This document shows positions 27,725 to 41,265 of a DNA stretch of 43,785 nucleotides, piece after piece. A program made the position numbers and the translations under genes. The first letter of the stretch is position 1. Each line of letters begins with the position of its first letter. Location: positions 108,198-151,982 of the forward strand of contig PPDH01000025.1 in NCBI GenBank assembly GCA_002899765.1, written 5' to 3'. Origin of the DNA: Sulfurimonas sp. (GTDB lineage: Bacteria; Campylobacterota; Campylobacteria; Campylobacterales; Sulfurimonadaceae). Below the pieces are notes generated by a model, which saw only the letters and a list, made by a program, of their open reading frames with translations, made no database searches and was not told the origin of the DNA.

Positions 27725-30700
27725 TTACTCTTTACTTTTTTCGTCGTCTTTAAAGAGGCCAAACGGATACATGAGAGTTCTTTTTATGATATTAAAAGGT
27801 GCCACGGCTATATCTTTTGCTATCTGCGTAGATACATCAGGATTCTCAAGAGAGCCTGTAATCTTTAGCGAGGTAGAAACGCTCTCTTCTCCAAGAAGAA
27901 TATGCCCCACAAGCGGTATCTTTGAAATAGAGCTGCCAAGATCTGTTCTTAAGTTTAAATCCAAATCTATACTGTCTTTTTCAATACTCGCCTCCCCGCG
28001 GCCGACAATTTCAATCTCTTTTGATTCAAGATAGATATCACTTATATTGTAAACATCATCTTTAAATTTAAAACTAAGATATGTTTTTTTAGCAGCTATT
28101 CCTTTTTTGTTGTATCCCGGCAGAGAGAAAGTTATTAGAGACGGAACGGTATTTACGAAAGCAAGAATATTGTTTAAAATCTTATAATCAAGAATAGTGG
28201 TCTCTTTTATGTACATAGTTCCGCTATACTCTTTGGTCGAACCGCTTATGACAAACTCAAAAGAGCCTCCCTTAAATTTAGAGAGAGTAAAGAGACTATT
28301 CATAAATTCATCATTAAACTCTCCACCATAAATATATAATTTATCATTTTTCAGAGTAAAAAAAGCACTTCCTTTGTTATGTGAAAGTTCGGCAGAGATA
28401 GCTCCATCAAGATACTTTAAATTAATTTTATCGGAAATTATACATTTGTCTTTTGTTAAATACAGATATGAATTTATCGCTTCAAAGTCAAGTTTTATAT
28501 CCTTTTTCATATCTGTTTTATTCTCTGTTTTATTAAAGAAGTTTATAATTTCTTTTATATTTATTCCGGTGTCTTGAGCTTCTATCTTTATCTTATCCCC
28601 AATTTGTACATAAACAGTATTGTTAATCGTAAGGTTTGTATTTTTTGTATTTAGGTCATATTTTCCATTTATAAGATAACTCTCTATCGGTTTGTCGGTT
28701 GTTGTTAGAAATTTATATTTATAGTTGCTGCTTATAGAAAATTTTACGTTTTGCTGATTTTCTTTTTTCTCTATTTTAAAACTTCCATTTGTCAAATCAT
28801 ACTTTTTTAGAATTTCTGAGTCTTTAAAAATTTTTTCTATAGAATTTGCATTCACTATCCAACTGCTGCCGTCATTGAGATATTCGAAATCATGCTTTTT
28901 TGAACTTATGATGGTTTTGTTGTTCTTTTGTTCTATAAAAAGCTCAATATTTTCATCTGTTTTAAATATTTCGCCAAAATAATCATCTTTAATTTCGCTG
29001 TTTTGAAGATTTACTGCTCCTGATGAGTTTTTTAAATTGTAATCCAAACTAAGCGTTGATTTTATAACATTGTCAAAATTCAGAGATATGCTTTTAGCCT
29101 TAATGGACTCCGGCATGATAGTAAACGCCAGATTTTCAACAGTTGCTGTTTTTTCGTTTATATCCAGCAGGATTGTTTTTTTGCTAGAGAGAACAAATGC
29201 CCCTTCTTTATATAGTAGATGAAATGAGGGGTGGGGACTATTTAGCTTTATGTCAGGGTAGTGCAATTTTAGCAAATCGATATTTAAATCAGCCCTGTTT
29301 GGTTTAAAAAATATATCTCCAGATATTAAAGCCAAACCAAGATTGGGAGAGTCTAAAGTAGTCTTAGGTATATATGCTTTAAGGTTTTTCATGTCAAAAG
29401 GTATCCGCATTGCTTCTGCGTTAATTATCTGTTCTTTGTATCTCCATGTAGATTTATCAATCGATATAAAATCTCCTTTTGGAGTGATTGTATACGTTGC
29501 ACTAAGAGGTTTTTTGAGTATTGATAGTGCTAAGTTGTTCTCTTTTGAATCAATCTTGTCAAATTTAAATGCCAGCTTGCCTTTTGACTCTTTTGCATCA
29601 AATATCAAATAGACATCCGCAGCGGCAATGTCTTCATATTTTGCTGCCATATTATCGACTTTTACATGTGTATTTTTTAAAGATACGTTAGCGTCTGATA
29701 TATCAATATCCAGACCTAGATACTCGATTTGTGCCTCTTTTGCATAGAAACTTCCATCTGCTTCGACATCTAGCGTTCGCAAATCCACTTCCAACATTAA
29801 ATCTGTGTCAATCAGACCTTTTTTTTGGACAAAGGGGAGTTTGATTTTATATCTCTCAAGAAGCGCTAGAATATCTTTGTTTGCTTGTGCCCTAAAGAGC
29901 AAATGAAGTGTTAAGAGTTCGCTTTTTTTTGAAAAATCAATTTTTAACCAGCTTTTATCAAGAAAAAAATCATAAGAGTATGCTTGCTTGGGTCTAATAT
30001 AGAGCACACCGTTTTTAAACTCCAAATCGGTCTTTATAGATTTGACAGGGGCAAGTTTTTGATCGTATGTGTAATTTAAATCGTTTGCAGCGGCTTTTGC
30101 ATGCAGATTCAAATACGCTTTATCAAGATTTTTGTACTCAATCCAGCCGCCAAAGCTCTCAATGGATAAACTTGACATCTCTATGGCATCATATACCCAG
30201 TACTTAATATTTGAATCCAAATCAAAAATGTTTACTATCTCTTTTGTGTTTTTTATACTTTTGTCTGATTTTAGTTCGTAAATAAGTTTTTGTGTATTGC
30301 CATGAACATATAGGTTGAGCTTTTCGTTGTCATGTATAGTTATGTTTAAAAATGATGTAAATGTCAACTCTTTTTTTGTATTTATGACAAAGTTACCGTT
30401 TATTTTCAATTTTTTATTTAGGGATTTTAACTCTTTGATTCCTATTTCTAAAGAACCGTTTTTTGACAAAAGAGAACTATTTAGTGTAAAACTCTCAGAT
30501 GTAAGATTGAGGTAACCCTCTTTATCATCTATATATTTAACACTGCCTTCTATATCAGAGAGTAAAATTTTCTCAACATGTAACTCTTTAAGCCAACTTG
30601 TAAAAGGGAGTATCTCTTTTATTATTTGAAGAATCTTTTCATATTCTACATTGGAATCTTCATTACTTCTGTCTTTGGTAATACTGATCTCTTTAGCATT

Positions 30701-30892
30701 CAGCGTTATTTTTTAATCCCATTTAATGTATAATTTCTTAACTTTAATATTTTGGAATGATATATTTTGTAGATATATTCCGTTTTGAAGAAGTATAAAT
30801 GTACTAAAGAGTAGTAAAAACATGAAAGATAAAACGCTAAGCAGCATAAAATGGATTTTTGATATAGTATTGATTATTATGCTATCGTTCAT
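27725..30892 (-). pseudogene. DUF3971/AsmA-like (YhdP-type) envelope protein, in-frame TAA near the start
   Basis: Large AsmA-superfamily proteins with one N-terminal helix and a long beta-rich periplasmic body are linked to phospholipid transport to the outer membrane. The frame is 1056 codons. An N-terminal hydrophobic segment (about 14-36, MLLSVLSFMFLLLF and on) is followed by repeating beta strands. The C-terminal part has the typical SGSTKEYSGTMYIKETTILD and KITGSLENPDV phrases. TAA at codon 60 (30715-30713) splits LYIKWD from KITLNAKEIS; GAA to TAA is the likely origin. I chose ATG 30892 because AGGT precedes it and the helix is complete; ATGs at 30847 and 30823 are alternatives. Its start region overlaps mltG on the other strand. 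Confidence 0.75.
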
Positions 30893-31766
30893 GTATTACC
30901 TAAATAAGCCTATAAAATCCCCTAAGGTTATATATATTCCCAAAGGTTCTATTAATAAGATTATAACACATTTGAATGAGAAAAATTTCAATGTAAGTAA
31001 ACTGGATTCACTGCTGCTTAGGGTTATAGGCTCTCCACAAAGCTGATGGATAAATATCGGTACGAATATTAGCTCAAGAGGAGATTTTTTATACAAACTC
31101 ACAACAGCAAAAGCAGCTCTTCAAAATGTTACTTTAATACCTGGCGAAACTACATATATATTTCTTGAACAATTGGCAAATGAATTAAATCTTGATAGAG
31201 ATTTGCTACAAAAAGAGTATAGACTCCAAACAGACCAAATTGAGGGAGCTTTCGTTCCAAACACATATAGTTTGCCTAGGGGCATAACTGAGAAGATGGC
31301 CATGAAAATATTGTTAAGCGAATCGTCATCACAGATGAAAAATTTTTCAATAAAGATATTCGGTACATATAATGAGAAGAAATGGTTACATTTTGTAACA
31401 ATTGCATCTATTATTCAGAAGGAATCTGCAACTATTGAGGAGATGCCCCTCGTAAGTTCTGTTATATACAACAGGATAAAAAAAGACATGAAATTACAGA
31501 TGGACGGAACTCTAAATTATGGGCAGTATTCACATGTCAGAGTTACTTCTAAGATGATAAAAGAGGATCGCTCAATGTACAATACCTACCTTCACAGCGG
31601 TATTCCAGAGGCTCCGGTCTGCAACGTAAGTTTCGATGCAATCAAGGCGGCAATTTTCCCCGCACAAACAGATTACCTCTATTTTGTTAAATCAAAAAAC
31701 GGCACTCACACTTTTTCACGTAACTATTCTACACATTTGGCCAATATAAAGGGTGCTACCAAATGA
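30822..31766 (+). pseudogene. mltG: Endolytic murein transglycosylase MltG, interrupted by TGA
   Basis: MltG (YceG) cuts nascent glycan strands and helps set their length. The 315-codon frame has an N-terminal anchor (about 11-25), a LysM-like segment (YIPKGSINKIITHL) and the catalytic domain. The active Glu lies in ASIIQKESA, with the conserved QMDGTLNYG region after it. TGA at codon 75 (31044-31046) interrupts GSPQS and WINIGT. The family has Gly at this place (PQSGW), so GGA to TGA explains it. The rest is well preserved. The start ATG lies inside the divergent DUF3971 gene's 5' end, so the two genes overlap head to head by about 70 bp. Confidence 0.82.
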
Positions 31767-31885
31767 AACAGTTTTGTAAAATAAACTAATCTTTACATAT
31801 CCTTACCTCGGATTATTACATCTTAGTGATATCATTGAACTTGTAAATTTTCATACACTTGATGAAAATAAAAATATAAACTTGA

Positions 31886-34069
<2,184 letters not shown>

Positions 34070-34085
34070 ATTATCTGCCCCAAAT

Positions 34086-34119
34086 AAGCTGTTTCCGCAT
34101 AGATTATATGCGGAGGCTT
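34086..34119 (+). terminator. Terminator after icd
   Basis: TCCGCATA (34094-34101) pairs with TATGCGGA (34107-34114) across GATTA, with an outer AAGC/GCTT extension (34086-34089 with 34116-34119). A T-rich tail follows. It separates icd from the mdh operon. Confidence 0.6.
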
Positions 34120-34255
34120 CTACTTTTTATCTTTTTCTTTTTTTGTGAAACCCATTGGTTCTACATAAAAGGCAAAAAAGTCTTTATATGATGTTTTAAA
34201 GATACCTGAATAGTATTTGATTAAAATATCGTAATAATTTACTCAAGGAGTGTAT

Positions 34256-35212
34256 ATGAATCAAGGAAAAAGAGTGGGAATAGTAGGTGCCGGAAATGTC
34301 GGCGCAACAGTAGCTTACTCTTTAGCAATGCTTGGTTCTTGTCATGAGATAATTCTTCGTGATAACAAGATTGATGTTGCTAAAGGAAAAGCACTTGATA
34401 TGAGTCAAGCTGCTTCAGCCGTAAGAAGTCACACTATAGTAACGGTGGCTGAAGATATGTCTGATTTGACAAATTGTGATGTAGTTGTTGTAACTGCAGG
34501 ATGCCCTAGACTTCCTGGGATGAGTCGTGACGATTTGCTTATGATAAATGCAAATATTACAAAAGAAGTTATTCAAGGGATTGCAAAATATTCTCCGGAT
34601 GCAATTATAATCATGGTCTCAAATCCATTGGATGCCATGACTTATGTAGCACTTAAAGAGAGTGGTTTTGAGAGAAGCCGTGTAATCGGGATTGCAGGTA
34701 TTTTAGATAGTGCGAGAATGGCTAGTTTTATACAAGAAAAACTTGGATACGGCGGGGGTCAAATTCGTGCGTCAGTTATGGGCGGGCATGGTGATGACAT
34801 GGTTCCTCTTCCACGTTATTCTACTGTAGCAGGTGTTCCTCTTACGGATCTTTTAACATCTGCAGAGATAGATGAAATTGTGATTCGTACACGTAACGGC
34901 GGTGCAGAGATTGTAAGTCATCTTAAGACAGGTTCGGCATATTATGCACCCGCGAAGTCGACGGCTATAATGGTTGAAGCTATTTTGAAAGACACAAAAC
35001 AGATTCATCCATGTGCAATCTATTTAGAGGGCGAGTACGGCTATTCTGACGTAGTCTCTGGTGTTCCCGTAATGCTCGGAGCAAACGGCGCTGAAAAAAT
35101 CATAGAAATAACTCTTGATGATTCAGAAAAAAGTATGTTTAAAAACTCATGTGACTCAGTTAAATCTCTGATTGACACGTTAAATAAAAATAAATTTTTT
35201 GAAGGAGAATAA
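34256..35212 (+). CDS. mdh: NAD-dependent malate dehydrogenase
   Basis: This 318-residue enzyme interconverts oxaloacetate and malate and is of the LDH-like MDH type. The Rossmann motif GAGNVG is at 11-16, substrate-binding Arg residues occur in [11 protein letters not shown], and the catalytic His is H178 in [11 protein letters not shown] start at ATG 34256 because AAGGAG ends at 34250; the GTG at 34250 overlaps that ribosome site. The gap to fumC is 2 bp, so the two are co-translated and consecutive in the pathway. Confidence 0.92.
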   Translation: MNQGKRVGIVGAGNVGATVAYSLAMLGSCHEIILRDNKIDVAKGKALDMSQAASAVRSHTIVTVAEDMSDLTNCDVVVVTAGCPRLPGMSRDDLLMINANITKEVIQGIAKYSPDAIIIMVSNPLDAMTYVALKESGFERSRVIGIAGILDSARMASFIQEKLGYGGGQIRASVMGGHGDDMVPLPRYSTVAGVPLTDLLTSAEIDEIVIRTRNGGAEIVSHLKTGSAYYAPAKSTAIMVEAILKDTKQIHPCAIYLEGEYGYSDVVSGVPVMLGANGAEKIIEITLDDSEKSMFKNSCDSVKSLIDTLNKNKFFEGE

Positions 35213-35214
35213 AT

Positions 35215-36606
35215 TTGAGCACTCGTATTGAAAAAGACACAATGGGCGAGATAAAAGTTCCGTTAGATGCATATTGGGCTGCACAGACTCAAAGATCGAT
35301 AGAAAATTTTGCTATAGGTGAAGAGGCGATGCCTTATGAGATTACAAGAGCTTTCTCGTATCTTAAAAAAGCTGTAGCACTTGTAAACAAAGACTTAGGC
35401 AAGTTGGATTCTAAAAAAGCAGACGCGATTGCGCAAGCTTGTGATGACATGTTAGCAGGCAAATTAGATGGAAATTACCCTCTTGTTGTATGGCAAACAG
35501 GTTCAGGCACACAATCAAATATGAACAATAATGAAGTTCTTGCAAATCGTGCTACAGAGATATTAGGCGGAGATTTTAGAGTTGAAAAACTTGTACATCC
35601 AAATGATGACGTAAACAAATCACAATCTTCAAATGACACTTATCCGACTGCTTTACATGTAGCTTCTGTAATTGCCGTAGAGACTCGTGTTTTGCCTGCG
35701 ATTGCCAAACTTAAAGCTACTCTTATAGAGAAATCTGCAAAGTTTGACTCTATTGTAAAAATAGGGCGTACTCACCTTCAAGATGCTACACCGTTAACTT
35801 TAGGACAAGAGATTAGCGGCTGGGTAGAGATGCTTAACAAGTGTGAAAAAATGGCTAAAGATTCTCTTGAAGCAGTTCGTGAATTAGCCCTTGGCGGAAC
35901 AGCTGTGGGAACAGGACTTAATGCTCATCCGGAGCTTGGCGAGAGAGTAGCACGTAAACTAACTGAGCTAACAGGACACAATTTTGTCACTGCTCCAAAT
36001 AAGTTTCATGCACTTACTTCTCATGATGCTCTTGTTTTTGCTCACGGTGCACTAAAAGCACTCTCTGCAGATATGATGAAAATTGCAAATGATGTTCGTT
36101 GGTTAGCATCAGGTCCAAGATGCGGAATAGGAGAGATTACTATTCCTGAAAATGAGCCAGGTTCTTCTATTATGCCGGGAAAAGTAAATCCTACACAATC
36201 TGAAGCAGTAACAATGGTTACATGTCAAGTTATGGGTAATGATGCAGCTATTGGTTTTGCAGCTTCTCAAGGCAATTTTCAGTTGAATGTTTTTAAGCCT
36301 GTAATAGCATATAACTTTTTGCAGTCATGTCGTTTATTAGCAGATTCTATAATCTCTTTTAATGACAACTGTGCAGTAGGTATCGAGCCTGTAGAAGATA
36401 AAATTGATTTCTATCTGAATAATTCGCTTATGCTTGTAACCGCGCTAAATCCTTATATAGGCTATGAAAATGCGGCAAAAATAGCTAAGACTGCGCATAA
36501 AAACAATTCGACTCTAAAAGAGACTGCTATAGAGCTCGGTCTTCTTAGTGCCGAAGAGTTCGATAAATATGTCATACCGCAAGATATGATAGCACCCAAG
36601 GCCTAA
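35215..36606 (+). CDS. fumC: Class II fumarate hydratase
   Basis: FumC hydrates fumarate to malate, or the reverse in the reductive cycle. The 463-residue protein carries the superfamily signature [11 protein letters not shown] (316-326), the substrate-binding [10 protein letters not shown] stretch near residue 97 and [17 protein letters not shown] near 185. It is oxygen-stable and needs no iron-sulfur cluster. The start is TTG 35215 with GAAGGAG 7 nt upstream. It follows mdh by 2 bp and precedes sucCD after a hairpin, giving a mdh-fumC-sucC-sucD order. Confidence 0.93.
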   Translation: MSTRIEKDTMGEIKVPLDAYWAAQTQRSIENFAIGEEAMPYEITRAFSYLKKAVALVNKDLGKLDSKKADAIAQACDDMLAGKLDGNYPLVVWQTGSGTQSNMNNNEVLANRATEILGGDFRVEKLVHPNDDVNKSQSSNDTYPTALHVASVIAVETRVLPAIAKLKATLIEKSAKFDSIVKIGRTHLQDATPLTLGQEISGWVEMLNKCEKMAKDSLEAVRELALGGTAVGTGLNAHPELGERVARKLTELTGHNFVTAPNKFHALTSHDALVFAHGALKALSADMMKIANDVRWLASGPRCGIGEITIPENEPGSSIMPGKVNPTQSEAVTMVTCQVMGNDAAIGFAASQGNFQLNVFKPVIAYNFLQSCRLLADSIISFNDNCAVGIEPVEDKIDFYLNNSLMLVTALNPYIGYENAAKIAKTAHKNNSTLKETAIELGLLSAEEFDKYVIPQDMIAPKA

Positions 36607-36614
36607 AGGATGGT

Positions 36615-36641
36615 GCAGAAAAAAACTAAATTTTTTTCTGC
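36615..36641 (+). terminator. Stem-loop between fumC and sucC
   Basis: GCAGAAAAAAA (36615-36625) pairs with TTTTTTTCTGC (36631-36641), 11 bp with a 5-nt loop. The T-run is inside the stem, so read-through or processing between fumC and sucC is likely; 45 bp later comes the sucC ribosome site. Confidence 0.4.
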
Positions 36642-36686
36642 CAAAGCCTACTAAAAAGCGTAAATAAATTAAACCAAGGAGAATAG

Positions 36687-37859
36687 ATGAATATACATGA
36701 ATATCAAGCAAAACAGATTTTTGCTAAATATGGCGTTCCTACGCCAAAAGGTCTGATGGCTGAGAGCGTAAAGCAGGCAGTTATTAATGCAGAAGAGCTG
36801 GGCGGACCTATTTGGGTTGTAAAAGCTCAGATACATGCAGGCGGTCGCGGACTGGGCGGCGGGGTAAAACTTGCTAAAAGTATTGATGAAGTGAAAAGCT
36901 TAGCAGAAGAAATTCTTGGAATGACGCTTGTTACGCATCAAACAGGACCTGAGGGTAAGTTAGTTCAAAAACTCTATATTGAAGATGGTGCAGATATAAA
37001 AGATGAACTTTATCTTGGTGTTGTTCTTGACCGTGCGCGTGAAATGCCTGTGATTATGGCTTCTACTGAGGGTGGTATGGCAATAGAAGATGTTGCACAT
37101 GATACCCCTGAAAAGATTATCAAAGTTGCAGTTGATCCTGCTATCGGCTTTCAAGGCTTTCATGGAAGAGAACTTGTTTTTGGTTTAGGCATTACAGACA
37201 AAGCGGAGCAGGGTAAATTTATTAAACTTGCAGCAGCGCTTTATAAGCTTTACTTAGAAAATGATGCTGAGATGATTGAGATTAATCCTCTGATTAAAAC
37301 AGGTTCCGGAGATTTTATAGCGCTTGACGGTAAAATGGGATTTGATGATTCTGCACTTGGACGTCATCCTGAGATTGAAGCGATGAGAGATATTAGCGAA
37401 GAGGATGCGGATGAGCGTGAAGCTAGTCAATACGGTCTGAGCTACGTAAGCCTTGATGGTGAAATCGGCTGTATGGTAAACGGAGCAGGGCTTGCCATGG
37501 GTACCATGGATACAATCAACTATATGGGCGGAACTCCTGCAAACTTCCTAGACGTTGGCGGTTCTGCCAATGCGCAAACTGTTGCAAAAGGGTTTGAGAT
37601 TATTCTTAAAAATCCTAATGTAAAAGCTATATTTGTAAACATATTTGGCGGAATCGTTAGATGTGATCGTATCGCAAACGGTATTTTAGAAGCAACAAAA
37701 CTTGTTGATGTTCATGTACCGGTTATTGTTCGTCTTGATGGAACAAATGCGCTTGAAGCGGCTGAGATTTTAAAAGAAGCAAATATAGCAAATGTTATAG
37801 CAGCAACAGATTTGGCAGATGGCGCGGCAAAAGCGGTAGCTGCAGCTAAAGGAGAGTAG
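36687..37859 (+). CDS. sucC: Succinyl-CoA synthetase beta subunit
   Basis: SucC provides the ATP-grasp nucleotide-binding and dimer-interface half of ADP-forming succinate-CoA ligase. The 390-residue protein opens with [18 protein letters not shown] and has the Gly-rich loop [10 protein letters not shown] and the metal-binding EINPL segment. The C-terminal domain includes [10 protein letters not shown]. In this pathway it activates succinate to succinyl-CoA for OorDABC. AAGGAG precedes the ATG. The gap to sucD is 5 bp. Confidence 0.95.
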   Translation: MNIHEYQAKQIFAKYGVPTPKGLMAESVKQAVINAEELGGPIWVVKAQIHAGGRGLGGGVKLAKSIDEVKSLAEEILGMTLVTHQTGPEGKLVQKLYIEDGADIKDELYLGVVLDRAREMPVIMASTEGGMAIEDVAHDTPEKIIKVAVDPAIGFQGFHGRELVFGLGITDKAEQGKFIKLAAALYKLYLENDAEMIEINPLIKTGSGDFIALDGKMGFDDSALGRHPEIEAMRDISEEDADEREASQYGLSYVSLDGEIGCMVNGAGLAMGTMDTINYMGGTPANFLDVGGSANAQTVAKGFEIILKNPNVKAIFVNIFGGIVRCDRIANGILEATKLVDVHVPVIVRLDGTNALEAAEILKEANIANVIAATDLADGAAKAVAAAKGE

Positions 37860-37864
37860 GTTTT

Positions 37865-38737
37865 ATGAGTATATTGGTAAATAAAGATACAAAAGTTATC
37901 GTTCAAGGTTTTACTGGCAAAGAGGGTTCTTTTCATGCTGAGCAATGTTTGGCATACGGAACAAAAATCGTAGGCGGAGTTACTCCAAATAAAGGCGGAA
38001 CTGAGCATTTAGGAAAACCTGTTTTCAATACCGTTAAAGAAGCCGTTGCATCCACCGGTGCAACCGTGTCTATGATTTTTGTTCCGCCTGCTTTTGTGGC
38101 GGATGCAGTCATGGAAGCTGCGGATGCAGGGATTGACCTTGCTGTAGTTATTACGGAAGGTGCTCCTGTTCGTGACATGCAAGCAGCTAAAGCATACGCA
38201 ACAAAACATGGCATGAAAACCATAGGACCAAACTGTCCAGGTATCATAACTGCCGAAGAGTGTAAAATCGGTATTATGCCCGGTATGATTTTCAAAAAAG
38301 GAAATGTTGGACTTATTTCAAAATCAGGAACCCTTACTTATGAGGGTGCTAACCAAGTTGTTAAACAAGGATTTGGAATCTCAACGGCAGTGGGTATAGG
38401 CGGAGACCCAATTATCGGTCTTTCTTATAAGCAGCTTTTGCCAATGTTTGAAGCAGATCCTGATACACATGCAATTGTCATGATTGGTGAAATCGGCGGA
38501 GATCTTGAGATACAAGCAGCAGCATTTATTAAAGAGCATATTACAAAACCTGTTGTTGCGTTTATAGCAGGTCAAACTGCTCCAAAAGGCAAAAGAATGG
38601 GTCATGCCGGAGCTATCGTTTCAGGCGGGGCAGGGACTGCGGCAGAGAAGATGGCGGCACTAGAGGCAGCAGGCGTAAAAGTGGTCGTTTCTCCGGCTGA
38701 TATCGGCAAAGCGGTAGCAGAGGTTTTAGCTAAATAA
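37865..38737 (+). CDS. sucD: Succinyl-CoA synthetase alpha subunit
   Basis: SucD binds CoA and carries the phosphohistidine. The 290-residue protein has the CoA-binding N-terminal fold ([14 protein letters not shown]), the [20 protein letters not shown] block and the active His in [14 protein letters not shown]. It pairs with SucC just upstream. A 190-bp gap with a promoter then leads to oorD, so the oor genes may be transcribed separately. Confidence 0.95.
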   Translation: MSILVNKDTKVIVQGFTGKEGSFHAEQCLAYGTKIVGGVTPNKGGTEHLGKPVFNTVKEAVASTGATVSMIFVPPAFVADAVMEAADAGIDLAVVITEGAPVRDMQAAKAYATKHGMKTIGPNCPGIITAEECKIGIMPGMIFKKGNVGLISKSGTLTYEGANQVVKQGFGISTAVGIGGDPIIGLSYKQLLPMFEADPDTHAIVMIGEIGGDLEIQAAAFIKEHITKPVVAFIAGQTAPKGKRMGHAGAIVSGGAGTAAEKMAALEAAGVKVVVSPADIGKAVAEVLAK

Positions 38738-38898
38738 TTATGCTTTAGTGCGAGCCTCATTAGGTAACATTATATATTATTTAACAGGCGTTACCAGCAC
38801 ACTTTAGATAGTTGTTAATTAAACTTAGTTAATCTGTTTATGAAAAATAAATTAGCACTAGTTAAGAAATTAGGGCTAAATGCAGTATAAGCATAAGC

Positions 38899-38904
38899 TA
38901 TACT
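38899..38904 (+). promoter_or_regulatory. Probable -10 box of the oor operon
   Basis: TATACT lies 22 bp before the oorD ATG, with a GAGGAG ribosome site between. The upstream 150 bp are AT-rich and include GGTAAC facing GTTACC (near 38771-38800). No clear -35 box is seen. Confidence 0.4.
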
Positions 38905-38925
38905 TTAAATAAAAGAGGAGAGTAA

Positions 38926-39258
38926 ATGGGAACTTTTAAAACTAAAAACCCAGGCAATCAACCTGTTTGGGTAAACACAAACAACTGTAAAGCATGTGAT
39001 ATTTGTGTTTCTGTATGCCCTGCGGGCGTTCTTGGAATGGTGTATGAGCCTACATCGACTCTTGGTGCTATGATATCTATTCAGCATCCAGAAGCATGTA
39101 TCGGTTGTATGGAATGTGAATTGGCATGCCCTGATTTTGCTATATATGTAGCAGATAAAAAAGAGTATAAATTTGCAAAACTAGTTGATGAATCAAAAGA
39201 GAGACAAGCAGCGGTTATTGTAAACAATTATATGTCACTCAATGAAAAAAGGAGCTAA
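38926..39258 (+). CDS. oorD: 2-oxoglutarate:ferredoxin oxidoreductase, delta (ferredoxin-like) subunit
   Basis: This 110-residue subunit carries two [4Fe-4S] clusters. The first motif is CKACDICVSVCPAG and the second CIGCMECELACPD, both complete CxxCxxCxxxCP patterns. It passes electrons between external ferredoxin and the catalytic subunits. It is first of four tightly packed genes (D-A-B-C) in the order known for Campylobacterota. It is 3 bp from oorA. Confidence 0.93.
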   Translation: MGTFKTKNPGNQPVWVNTNNCKACDICVSVCPAGVLGMVYEPTSTLGAMISIQHPEACIGCMECELACPDFAIYVADKKEYKFAKLVDESKERQAAVIVNNYMSLNEKRS

Positions 39259-39261
39259 GTA

Positions 39262-40395
39262 ATGGCAACAAGAGAAGTTATTTCAAACGGAAACGAACTG
39301 GCTGCATTGGCTGCAAAAGATGCCGGATGTAGATTTTTTGGAGGCTATCCTATTACTCCCTCAAGCGAAATTATGCATGAAATGTCTGATTTGATGCCGG
39401 AAGTCGGCGGAGCTTGTATTCAAATGGAAGATGAGATAGCAGGAGTTGCAGCAGCAATCGGTGCCGGAATGAGCGGTGTTAGAACTATGACTGCTACTTC
39501 AGGCCCCGGTATTTCGCTCAAAGCAGAAAATCTTGGTTTAGCTCAAATGACTGAAGTTCCTTTGGTTGTAGTAAACGTTATGCGCGGCGGCCCATCAACC
39601 GGTCTTCCGACTCGTGTATCTCAAGGGGATGTTGCTCAAGCAAAGAATCCTTCACATGGTGACTATAAATCAATCACGTTATGTGCAGGTTCATTGTCAG
39701 AGTGTTATACTGAAACAGTAAGAGCATTTAACTTAGCAGACAGATTTATGCAGCCCGTATTTGTTTTACTAGATGAAACATTGGGACATATGCATGGAAA
39801 AGCAATGCTTCCTACAGAAGAAGAGGTTGCTGCAGTAATTGTTCCTAGAAAAACATTCGAAGGTCCTGCAGAGGAGTATTTTCCATATGAGTGTGAAAGT
39901 GATCAACCTGCAGTTTTAAATCCTATGTTTAAAGGGTATAGATACCATTTTACAGGTCTTCACCATGATAAAAGAGGGTTTCCTACTGAAGAAATTGAGA
40001 CATGTAGAAAACTTATCCAAAGACTTGAAGATAAAGTAGAGCTTCACAAAGATGAGTTGGAATCTTACGAAGAGTTTAACACGGATGACGCTGAAATACT
40101 ATTGGTTGCATACGGTTCTGTTTCTCTTGCTGCAAAAGAGGCAATTCGTCACTTAAGAGCAGAAGGTATTAAAGCGGGATTATTCAGACCTATCACACTT
40201 TGGCCTAGTCCGGCAGAGAAGATGAAAGAGCTTGCAGATAGAATCCCGAAAGTTTTATGTGTCGAGCTGAATATCGGTCAATATAGAGACGAAGTACAAC
40301 GCGCTACGGGGAGACTTGATATTGATGGCTTATTTAAAGTAAACGGAAGACCAATTTCTCCTTATGAAATTGTTAACAAAGTAAAGGAGCTGTAA
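39262..40395 (+). CDS. oorA: 2-oxoglutarate:ferredoxin oxidoreductase, alpha subunit
   Basis: OorA forms the pyrimidine-side half of the thiamine-diphosphate site. The 377-residue protein has the family opening GNELAALAAKDAGCRFFGGYPITPSS and the glycine-rich TATSGPGISLKAENLG, with the C-terminal transketolase-like domain from about 270. With OorB it reductively carboxylates succinyl-CoA to 2-oxoglutarate, one of the oxygen-sensitive marker steps of the reductive TCA cycle. Its stop is 1 bp from the oorB start. Confidence 0.95.
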   Translation: MATREVISNGNELAALAAKDAGCRFFGGYPITPSSEIMHEMSDLMPEVGGACIQMEDEIAGVAAAIGAGMSGVRTMTATSGPGISLKAENLGLAQMTEVPLVVVNVMRGGPSTGLPTRVSQGDVAQAKNPSHGDYKSITLCAGSLSECYTETVRAFNLADRFMQPVFVLLDETLGHMHGKAMLPTEEEVAAVIVPRKTFEGPAEEYFPYECESDQPAVLNPMFKGYRYHFTGLHHDKRGFPTEEIETCRKLIQRLEDKVELHKDELESYEEFNTDDAEILLVAYGSVSLAAKEAIRHLRAEGIKAGLFRPITLWPSPAEKMKELADRIPKVLCVELNIGQYRDEVQRATGRLDIDGLFKVNGRPISPYEIVNKVKEL

Positions 40396-40396
40396 A

Positions 40397-41254
40397 ATGG
40401 CATTTAATTATGAAAACTATTTAAGACTTGAAAAAATGCCCACACTATGGTGTTGGGGTTGTGGTGACGGTGTTATTTTAAAAACTTTTGTTAGAGCAAT
40501 TGACAGTCTCGGCATAAATAAAGATGATATCTGCCTAGTTTCAGGAATCGGATGTTCAGGAAGATTTTCATCATATGTTGATTTTAATACAGTTCATACA
40601 ACACATGGAAGAACAATAGCGTTTGCAACAGGTATTAAACTTGCAAATCCAACTAAACATGTTATCTGTGTTGCGGGTGACGGTGATGCTTTGGCTATCG
40701 GCGGTAATCACACGATTCATGGCTGTAGAAGAAACATAGACATTACGTTTATTATTATTAATAACTTTATTTATGGATTAACAAATTCTCAAACGAGCCC
40801 AACTACTCCACAAGGTATGTGGACAGTATCGCAACAAGCCGGAAATATTGATCCAACTTTTAACACTTGTAATCTGGCTATTGCATCAGGAGCTTCTTTT
40901 GTGGCAAGAGAGACCGTTAATGATCCTAAAAAACTAGAAAAAGCTATGGTAAAAGCATTGGAGCATAAAGGTTTTTCACTTCTTGAAGTTTTATCAAACT
41001 GCCATATAAACCTTGGTAGAAAAAATAAAATGAACTCTGCTATTGAAAATCTTAACTGGATAGACAGCATTACAGTTTCAAAGAAAAAATATGACACTAT
41101 GACGCAGGAAGAGCAAACAAATTTACTTCCTACAGGTATCTTAAAGCAAGATACGGAAGCAGCTGAATATTGTGATATGTATGCTGAAGTTATTAAAGTA
41201 CATCAGGGTAAAAGAAAAACGATTACTCAAGATGACTTTAAGAAAAAAATATAA
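40397..41254 (+). CDS. oorB: 2-oxoglutarate:ferredoxin oxidoreductase, beta subunit
   Basis: OorB holds the diphosphate end of thiamine diphosphate and a proximal cluster. The 285-residue protein has WCWGCGDG near the N-terminus (CxxC cluster ligands) and the Mg-diphosphate motif GDGDALAIGGNH followed by NNFIYGLTNSQTSPT. These are typical 2-oxoacid:ferredoxin oxidoreductase features, with no sign of damage. A good AAGGAG-type site precedes it at the end of oorA. Confidence 0.95.
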   Translation: MAFNYENYLRLEKMPTLWCWGCGDGVILKTFVRAIDSLGINKDDICLVSGIGCSGRFSSYVDFNTVHTTHGRTIAFATGIKLANPTKHVICVAGDGDALAIGGNHTIHGCRRNIDITFIIINNFIYGLTNSQTSPTTPQGMWTVSQQAGNIDPTFNTCNLAIASGASFVARETVNDPKKLEKAMVKALEHKGFSLLEVLSNCHINLGRKNKMNSAIENLNWIDSITVSKKKYDTMTQEEQTNLLPTGILKQDTEAAEYCDMYAEVIKVHQGKRKTITQDDFKKKI

Positions 41255-41265
41255 GGAGGCACAGG

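Noticed and set aside
31044-31046. TGA in mltG as a selenocysteine or reassigned codon
   Set aside because: The family has Gly here, no SECIS-like need is known for MltG, TGA ends other genes normally, and neighbouring genes have TAA and TAG lesions.
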